DNA of 47,661 bases from the NCBI RefSeq assembly GCF_027853915.1, contig NZ_JAQGLA010000058.1, positions 1 through 47,661 of the forward strand. The letters are read 5' to 3'. Shown here in pieces: positions 42,694-47,661 of this stretch. The position numbers were made by a program, and so were the translations under genes. The number at the start of each line of letters is the position of its first letter. Positions within the stretch are counted from its first letter, which is position 1. The notes beneath the pieces are model-generated. The model saw only the letters and a list, made by a program, of their open reading frames with translations, did not search any database and was not told the origin of the DNA. The DNA comes from Saccharopolyspora oryzae (GTDB lineage Bacteria; Actinomycetota; Actinomycetes; Mycobacteriales; Pseudonocardiaceae).

Positions 42694-43623
42694 TTACGAT
42701 CCGAGCACTCCGCAGCGCGCCTGCGAACCGGAGCCGAAGCACACCAGGTTGCCGAACTGCGCGTCCCGCGTGACCAGCACGGCGACCAGCACCACCAGCA
42801 GCGCGGCCAGCGCACCGGCCTGGATCAGCGCCTGCCGGTTCCGGGGCGCGTAGACCAGCGCACCGGTCGCGAGCACGCCGAGCACCAGCCCACCGAGGTG
42901 GCCGAGCAGCGAGATCCCGGGGATCACCACGCTGGCGGCGATGTTCAGCCCGATGACCAGCAGCACCGGCCGCAGGCTCACCTTCAGCCGCAGCGCGGCG
43001 ATGGCGATCCCGCCCATCAGCCCGTACACGGCGCCGGACGCGCCAGCCACCGGGGCGATCTCCTCGCCGAACAGGAACACTGCGGCGCCGCCGCCGAGCA
43101 GCGACAGCACGTACACCGCGGCGAACCGCCAGCGCCCGAGCAGCAGCTCCAGGTCACGGCCGATCACCCACAGGGCGATCATGTTCATCGCCAGGTGCAG
43201 CAGCCCGATGTGCAGGAACCCGGAGGTCACCAGCCGGTACCACTGCCCGCCTGCGACCAGGATCGGCCACAGCGCGAACTCGTCGAAGAGCGGCGCCGTG
43301 AAGTTCGCGCCGATGCTGCCGGCCTGGATCGCGGTGATCGCGAAGACCACCACGTTGACCGCGATCAGCAGCGGCACCAGGATCGGCTTGTCGGACAGCT
43401 TGGCACCGGCGACCGTCACGGCCTGCCGCTGCCCGCGCTGCCCCTCCGCGACGCAGTCCACGCAGTGCTGGCCGACGGAGGCGTCGCGCAGGCATTCCGG
43501 GCACGCCGGACGCTCGCACCGGGTGCAGCGCAGCCCGGTGGGGCGGTCCGGGTGCCGGACGCAAGTCGGCAGCTGCGGCGGCGCTCCGTCCGCCCCTGGC
43601 TGGGATCCGGGCGGAACAGTCAC
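42694..43623 (-). CDS. Rhomboid family intramembrane serine protease with N-terminal zinc finger
   Basis: 309 residues from GTG 43623. An N-terminal B-box-like zinc domain (CVRHPDRPTGLRCTRCERPACPECLRDASVGQHCVDC) precedes six or seven helices. The catalytic Ser is in VAGASGAVYGLMGG (G-x-S-G) and the catalytic His is in LLGHLGGLVLG; the HLAMNMIALW helix is also typical. It cleaves transmembrane proteins within the bilayer. The location next to ppiA is standard in actinobacteria. Substrates are unknown. Confidence 0.95.
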   Translation of the reverse strand: MTVPPGSQPGADGAPPQLPTCVRHPDRPTGLRCTRCERPACPECLRDASVGQHCVDCVAEGQRGQRQAVTVAGAKLSDKPILVPLLIAVNVVVFAITAIQAGSIGANFTAPLFDEFALWPILVAGGQWYRLVTSGFLHIGLLHLAMNMIALWVIGRDLELLLGRWRFAAVYVLSLLGGGAAVFLFGEEIAPVAGASGAVYGLMGGIAIAALRLKVSLRPVLLVIGLNIAASVVIPGISLLGHLGGLVLGVLATGALVYAPRNRQALIQAGALAALLVVLVAVLVTRDAQFGNLVCFGSGSQARCGVLGS

Positions 43624-43657
43624 GTGTGGGACCTGCTCCCTGCTCGGTTGGCGGGTC

Positions 43658-44206
43658 TCAACCGCGCTCGATCGAGACCTTCTCGATGATGATGTCGTTG
43701 ACCGGGCGGTCGCCCTGTCCGGTCGCGGTCGTCGCGATCGTGTCGACCACGTCGCGGGACGCCTGGTCGGCGACCTCGCCGAAGATGGTGTGCTTGTAGT
43801 TCAACCAGCTGGTCGCAGCCACCGTGATGAAGAACTGCGAACCGTTGGTGCCGGGCCCGGCGTTGGCCATGGCCAGCAGGTACGGGCGGTCGAACTGCAG
43901 GGTCGGGTGGAACTCGTCGCCGAACTTGTAGCCCGGGCCACCGCGGCCGGTGCCGGTCGGGTCACCGGTCTGGGCCATGAAGCCCTCGATGACGCGGTGG
44001 AAGATCACGCCGTCGTAGAACGGGCCGGACTTCTCGCCCTTCGCGTTCGGCTCGGTGTATTCCTGGGTGCCTTCGGCAAGACCGACGAAGTTCTTCACGG
44101 TCTTGGGCGCCTGGTCGGGGAACAGGTTGATCCGGATGTCTCCCTGCGAGGTGTGCAGGGTCGCGGTCACCGTCGTCCCAACGAGCGATCCATTGTCTTC
44201 AGCCAC
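43658..44206 (-). CDS. ppiA: Cyclophilin-type peptidyl-prolyl isomerase
   Basis: 182 residues from GTG 44206; the frame is open upstream but homology starts here. Cyclophilin motifs are TATLHTSQGDIRINLFPDQAPKTVKNF, FYDGVIFHRVIEGFMAQTGDPTGTGRGGPGYKFGDE, MANAGPGTNGSQFFIT and FGEVADQASRDVVD. The catalytic Arg is in FHRVI. No signal peptide, so it is cytoplasmic and catalyses proline cis-trans isomerisation. Its place next to the rhomboid gene matches the mycobacterial order. Confidence 0.95.
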   Translation of the reverse strand: MAEDNGSLVGTTVTATLHTSQGDIRINLFPDQAPKTVKNFVGLAEGTQEYTEPNAKGEKSGPFYDGVIFHRVIEGFMAQTGDPTGTGRGGPGYKFGDEFHPTLQFDRPYLLAMANAGPGTNGSQFFITVAATSWLNYKHTIFGEVADQASRDVVDTIATTATGQGDRPVNDIIIEKVSIERG

Positions 44207-44312
44207 CCGACCATCCTGCCATCGAACAGGCCGATACCGGTTTCTGGGTGCAATATGGGCCACGACGCGGCCCAGAAGTCGACCGGTGAAAGCCCGGCCC
44301 AGGAGGCAGATG

Positions 44313-44879
44313 ATGGACGAGGTGAAGGCGATGGCCCGAGCTGGCGAGAGCGTGGGCAAGGCGGTGGGGACCGGTATCAAGTCCGCCCGTCGCGGCGCGA
44401 AACGTGCGAGCGAGGTGGGCGTGGCGTTCTCCAAGCACGCCGCCACGCTGGCCGAGCAGGAACTCGCCAACCGGGGCATTTCGACCGACGAGCTGCAGGA
44501 GAAGATCGCGCAGCGCACCACCGGGATGTCCCGCAAGGAGCTCTCCAAGCGCAGTCGCAAGGCGCGCAAGCAGTGGGAGAAGAAGGCCGCCGAGTCCCGC
44601 AAGCAGCTCGCCAAGAACACGGTGGCGGCCCGCAAGGAGCTGGCCGAGCGGATCAGCCCGAAGCCGAAGCGCCGCAAGTGGCCTTGGGTCCTGCTGATCC
44701 TGGGCGGTCTGGCCGCGGCAGCCGCGGTCGCGTTCTCCCGCCGCCCGGAAGAGCTCCCCGTGGCTTCCGCGGAGAGCGACTTCTCCCGGCGCGACACCCC
44801 GGCCCGCCACCGCGCGGACCACTACGAGGTGCCGTCCCAGTCCGACCACCAGCACCCCGCGGCTGAACGCTCCCACTGA
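44313..44879 (+). CDS. Helical membrane-anchored protein of unknown function
   Basis: 188 residues from ATG 44313 (AGGAGG at 44301-44306); ATG 44310 is also in frame. A long basic helical region rich in Lys/Arg/Ala (SARRGAKRASEVGVAF; RKELSKRSRKARKQWEKKAAESRKQLAKN) has a coiled-coil character. It precedes one helix (KWPWVLLILGGLAAAAAVAFSRR) and a His/Ser-rich tail (HYEVPSQSDHQHPAAERSH). No family is recognised. The position beside ppiA and the tRNAs recalls small membrane proteins in other actinobacteria. Confidence 0.75.
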   Translation: MDEVKAMARAGESVGKAVGTGIKSARRGAKRASEVGVAFSKHAATLAEQELANRGISTDELQEKIAQRTTGMSRKELSKRSRKARKQWEKKAAESRKQLAKNTVAARKELAERISPKPKRRKWPWVLLILGGLAAAAAVAFSRRPEELPVASAESDFSRRDTPARHRADHYEVPSQSDHQHPAAERSH

Positions 44880-44897
44880 GGTAGATCACCCGAACGC

Positions 44898-44940
44898 GTG
44901 AAGGGCATCTTCGACCGGCCAGGTCGAAGATGCCCTTCAC
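44898..44940 (+). terminator. Terminator-like hairpin
   Basis: Perfect 19-bp stem (GTGAAGGGCATCTTCGACC at 44898-44916, complement at 44922-44940), 5-nt loop. It lies 19 bases after the upstream stop and 57 bases before the next start, insulating the two genes. Confidence 0.85.
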
Positions 44941-44997
44941 TTTGGGGTGGTCCGCATCACAGAGTGGGAGACCGGTTCGCGGGGCGAGGATGCTGAC

Positions 44998-45492
44998 ATG
45001 ACTGAACCGACGAGTTTCGATTTGCACGCCACCACCGAGGTGGCCGCGACCGCGGACGTGGTGTACCGGGTCGCCAGCGACATCACGCGCATGGGCGAGT
45101 GGAGCCCGGAGTGCACCGGCGGCGAGTGGACGTCCGAGGAGCCGGGTGCGGTCGGCGCCCGCTTCAAGGGGCACAACCGGTTCCGCGACGACACCTGGAC
45201 CACCGAGTGCGAGGTGGTCGAGGCCGAACCGGGGCGCCGGTTCGCCTGGGCGGTGCTCGCCCAGCCCGATCCCTCGGAGAACCCGGTGTGGTCCTTCGAG
45301 GTCGAGCCGACCGCCGACGGCTGCCGGCTGACCCAGCGCTTCGTGATGACGTCCCCGCCGAGTCGGCTGCTGGCGATCCGGGACAGCCTGCCGCCGGAGA
45401 AGGCCGCGACGTTCCTGGAGTTCCGCCGCGGCCGCCTCCAGGAGGCCATGCAGCAGACGGTGGACCGGATCAAGGCAGCCGTCGAGGGCTGA
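44998..45492 (+). CDS. SRPBCC (START-like) family protein
   Basis: 164 residues from ATG 44998 (ribosome site GCGAGGA). The helix-grip fold shows as HATTEVAATADVVYRVASDITRMGEWSPE, then WTTECEVVEAEPGRRFAWAVL, WSFEVEPTADGCRLTQRF and the long C-terminal helix RLQEAMQQTVDRIKAAVE. Members bind hydrophobic ligands or act as polyketide cyclases. No ligand is predicted. Convergent with the MFS gene, ends 7 bases apart. Confidence 0.85.
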   Translation: MTEPTSFDLHATTEVAATADVVYRVASDITRMGEWSPECTGGEWTSEEPGAVGARFKGHNRFRDDTWTTECEVVEAEPGRRFAWAVLAQPDPSENPVWSFEVEPTADGCRLTQRFVMTSPPSRLLAIRDSLPPEKAATFLEFRRGRLQEAMQQTVDRIKAAVEG

Positions 45493-45499
45493 GCCGCCG

Positions 45500-46747
45500 C
45501 TAGGCGTGCTGGGAGTTGTCGGCGTTGAGCTCCTGCTCCTGCACGACCCCGGGTTTCCCGACCATCGCGGCCCCGACAGCTCCCAGCGCGCCGACCGCGG
45601 CGAAGGCGTAGAAGCCCCACGGGTAGGCGATGCCCGCCGTGAGCATCGCGCCGCCGAGCAATGGACCGCAGATCGCACCGATGCGCCCGATCCCGGCGGA
45701 CCAGCCGAGCCCGGTGGCCCGGTTCGCCGCCGGGTACACGCGGCCGATGTAGGCGTACACGAGCACCTGCGAGCTGAACACGAAGCAGCCGGCGATCAGC
45801 ACCGCGACGTACACGCCGATGCCGGGCAGCTTGATGCTCAGCGCGGCCAGGAACACCGCGGAGGCGGCGAACCAGGCGATCGTCGACGGCCGCGGCCCGA
45901 TCCGGTCGGCCACCGCACCGGCGACCAGCAGGCCGATCACCGCACCGATGTTGAGCGTCAGCAACAACCCCAGCGCGGCTCCGAGCGGGTACCCGGCGGA
46001 CTTCATGATCTGCGGCAACCAGGTGTTGAGCCCGTAGACGAGCAGCAACCCCATGAAGGACGTGACCCAGAAGGCGATGGTGGCCCGGCCGAGCCCACCG
46101 CGGAACAGCGAAGCAACGGCCTCGGCCCCACGGCGCGAACCGCGTTCGGCCTTGACCTGCTCGAAGGACTCCGATTCGGGCAGGTACCGGAGCATCAGCG
46201 GCACGAGCACCAGCGCGGGCGCGGCCCCGATGACGAACATCGCCCGCCACCCCAAGCCGGGCAGAACCGCGATCCCGAGCAGTGCGGTCAACACGGCCCC
46301 GACGTGGTACCCGGTCATGATCGACGTGGTGGCGCTACCGCTCTTCCCGGCCCGAGCGTGCTCGGTGACCAGCGCGATCGCGGTCGGCAAACACCCACCA
46401 AGACCCAACCCGGCGAGGAACCGCAGCACCCCGAAGACGAACACCGAAGGCGCCACAGCGCACAGCGCGGTCAGCAGGGAAAAGCTGGTCACGGCGAAGA
46501 TCAAGGCCTTGCGCCGCCCGATGACATCGGTAACGGTCCCGATCGCCAACGCCCCGATGGTCATCCCGACCAACCCGACGGTCGAAACGACGGAAGCACT
46601 AGCAGGAGTCAACCCCCACTGCTGCGTCTCGAGCAGCACGGGCAGCACGGACCCGAGCACGACGAGGTCGAACCCGTCCAGCAGAACGGCGGTCCAGCAC
46701 AACCCGAGCGCCCAACCCCCACGCCCGCCAAACCCAACCCCACCCAT
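45500..46747 (-). CDS. MFS transporter, aromatic acid:H+ symporter type
   Basis: 415 residues from ATG 46747 (GGGAGG 4 bases upstream). About twelve helices. The AAHS-like signature is DGFDLVVLGSVLPVLLE in the first helix, then TDVIGRRKALIFAV (motif A), LAGLGLGGCLPTAIALVTEH (helix 4) and YLPESESFEQVKAERG. Relatives import benzoate, 4-hydroxybenzoate or protocatechuate. The substrate is not settled by sequence. The region upstream of its start is AC-biased non-coding DNA. Confidence 0.9.
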   Translation of the reverse strand: MGGVGFGGRGGWALGLCWTAVLLDGFDLVVLGSVLPVLLETQQWGLTPASASVVSTVGLVGMTIGALAIGTVTDVIGRRKALIFAVTSFSLLTALCAVAPSVFVFGVLRFLAGLGLGGCLPTAIALVTEHARAGKSGSATTSIMTGYHVGAVLTALLGIAVLPGLGWRAMFVIGAAPALVLVPLMLRYLPESESFEQVKAERGSRRGAEAVASLFRGGLGRATIAFWVTSFMGLLLVYGLNTWLPQIMKSAGYPLGAALGLLLTLNIGAVIGLLVAGAVADRIGPRPSTIAWFAASAVFLAALSIKLPGIGVYVAVLIAGCFVFSSQVLVYAYIGRVYPAANRATGLGWSAGIGRIGAICGPLLGGAMLTAGIAYPWGFYAFAAVGALGAVGAAMVGKPGVVQEQELNADNSQHA

Positions 46748-47153
46748 AAAACCTCCCTGCAACGCTGCAAAAACCAACCCCAACAGCAGAAGCAAGGATG
46801 CTCACCCGACAACCCCCAAACCCCACCAAACCCCCTTCCACTCCCCGAAAACCCCCACCAAGAACCCAATACCCAAGAAGAAGAGAAGCGCCAGAGCCAA
46901 TAACCGAGGAGTGATCCAGCCAAGGGCGAGCGGCCGCTGGGAGTGGAAACCAAGAGACGCGGGCGGAGCACCGAGCCGCAAGCCCCCGGAGGGCTGGTGG
47001 GTGAGCAGGCCCGGAAGGCTCCCCACCGCAAGGAGCAGATACAAAAAAGACCCCCGCACCGTAGGGGGGCTTGGGGGGAGTCGCTCCCCCCAAAATAATG
47101 ACGAGAAGTTCAGGCCAACGCCTTCCGTTGGCACACCTCGCCCAAACTTCGAG
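46748..47153. other. Non-coding region with AC bias and post-tRNA stems
   Basis: About 400 bases without a gene. 46748-46880 is AC-rich on the plus strand. 47041-47092 holds nested G/C stems downstream of tRNA-Ala on the minus strand: GGGGGGAG with CTCCCCCC (about 47073-47091), then a second stem whose transcript ends in GGGGGTCTTTTTT, a clear terminator. The block resembles the element after tRNA-Leu. Confidence 0.6.
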
Positions 47154-47226
47154 TGGAGACGAGGGGAATCGAACCCCTAACCCCCGCCTTGCAAAGGCGG
47201 TGCTCTGCCAATTGAGCTACGTCCCC
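47154..47226 (-). tRNA. tRNA-Ala (TGC)
   Basis: 73 nt. Acceptor GGGGACG pairs with CGTCTCC (one G-U), anticodon loop TTTGCAA gives TGC, T arm has GGTTCGATTCC. The G3-U70 pair, the identity element of alanine tRNA, is present. CCA is not encoded. Confidence 0.96.
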
Positions 47227-47327
47227 TGGTCGTCGCCGCTCCGGGTCAGCTGACCGGTGGAGCTGGCGACGAGAACAGCCCGGCGCGGCGAACCGGACCG
47301 GGCTGGTTCAAGAACTTCGCCGGAGGA

Positions 47328-47444
47328 TCAGGCCTCGGCGGTGGCCTCGCGCCACAGGTCGGCCTCGGCCTTGGCGGCACGGTTGCGCCGGACGACGAAC
47401 AGGACGACTCCAGCAACTGCGGCGAGTGCGAGCAGCTTCTTCAC
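47328..47444 (-). CDS. DLW-39 family small protein
   Basis: 38 residues from GTG 47444. Reads as a short membrane-inserting peptide VKKLLALAAVAGVVLFVVRR followed by a polar end with the family signature DLW (AEADLWREATAEA). It is encoded between tRNA-Ile and tRNA-Ala, the usual place of DLW-39. The function is unknown. Confidence 0.9.
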   Translation of the reverse strand: MKKLLALAAVAGVVLFVVRRNRAAKAEADLWREATAEA

Positions 47445-47510
47445 TTCCGGTCGCCTCCTTGCACGCGGCGCTCGGGCCCGTGACGTCTCGGGTATTGAAA
47501 GGGTTACCAG

Positions 47511-47584
47511 TGGGCCTAGAAGGACTTGAACCTTCGACCTCTTCGTTATCAGCGAAGCGCTCTAACCGCCTGAGCTATAGGCCC
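47511..47584 (-). tRNA. tRNA-Ile (GAT)
   Basis: 74 nt. Acceptor GGGCCTA pairs with TAGGCCC, anticodon loop CTGATAA gives GAT, T arm has GGTTCAAGTCC. CCA is not encoded. The tRNA-Ile/tRNA-Ala order, upstream of ppiA, follows the origin-proximal arrangement of actinobacteria. Confidence 0.96.
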
Positions 47585-47661
47585 TTGTTGTGATTCAAAG
47601 ACTACAGGACGCCTTCCGGCGTCTGAACGGGGGGGTGGGTTCTGGGCCGGAGGACGTGGGG

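Overview
The window is high-GC actinobacterial DNA. The right-hand 18 kb carries the conserved cell-division and phospho-signalling block that lies near the replication origin in actinobacteria: tRNA-Leu, fhaA, fhaB, pstP, rodA, pbpA, pknA, pknB, trpG/pabA, a class E sortase, crgA, a PH-domain protein, a rhomboid protease, ppiA, tRNA-Ala, DLW-39 and tRNA-Ile. Gene content such as DUF6474, DUF397/DUF5753 pairs and a DLW-39 peptide suggests a member of the Pseudonocardiaceae, perhaps Saccharopolyspora-like. The genus is inference.

Layout. 1-1517 (-) is a RecB/RNase H-like nuclease, cut by the window edge. 1660-2205 (+) is a DUF6474 protein. 2393-5973 (-) is a four-gene OpuC-type glycine betaine/choline ABC importer. 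It is preceded by a small ORF whose tail copies the C-terminus of the next gene, a BCCT osmolyte transporter (6272-8008, -). 8200-10098 (+) holds a membrane protein plus the copper proteins YcnI and CopC. 10168-11222 (-) is a DUF397 / XRE-DUF5753 regulator pair. 11356-11896 (+) has two overlapping small ORFs with a perfect 28-bp palindrome in the overlap.

12150-22439 is the most unusual part. Two large minus-strand paralogues (858 and 1144 residues) each appear to join an IucA/IucC-like siderophore-synthetase segment, a HAD phosphatase-like domain and a DIT1/PvcA isocyanide-synthase-like domain. Each is followed by the same strong hairpin. Between them lie a phosphotransferase, an XRE-TPR regulator and three small proteins. 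This looks like an accessory natural-product locus, possibly for a metal-binding isonitrile. The product is not known from the sequence.

22897-29270 carries scattered metabolic and regulatory genes: TetR, an alanine-racemase-fold deaminase/aldolase, a D-arabinono-lactone oxidase, an NAD(P)-binding protein, an IclR regulator and an HD-domain protein. Several operator-like palindromes and DnaA-box-like repeats lie between them. 29271-29918 and 46748-47153 are non-coding, AC-biased stretches linked to tRNA terminator modules.

Functional view. fhaA-fhaB-pstP-rodA-pbpA-pknA-pknB are tightly overlapping. Together they encode a Ser/Thr kinase/phosphatase switch with its FHA adaptors and the SEDS/PBP peptidoglycan synthase pair it controls. 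The left side provides osmoprotectant uptake and copper handling. No IS element, phage gene or CRISPR array was seen.
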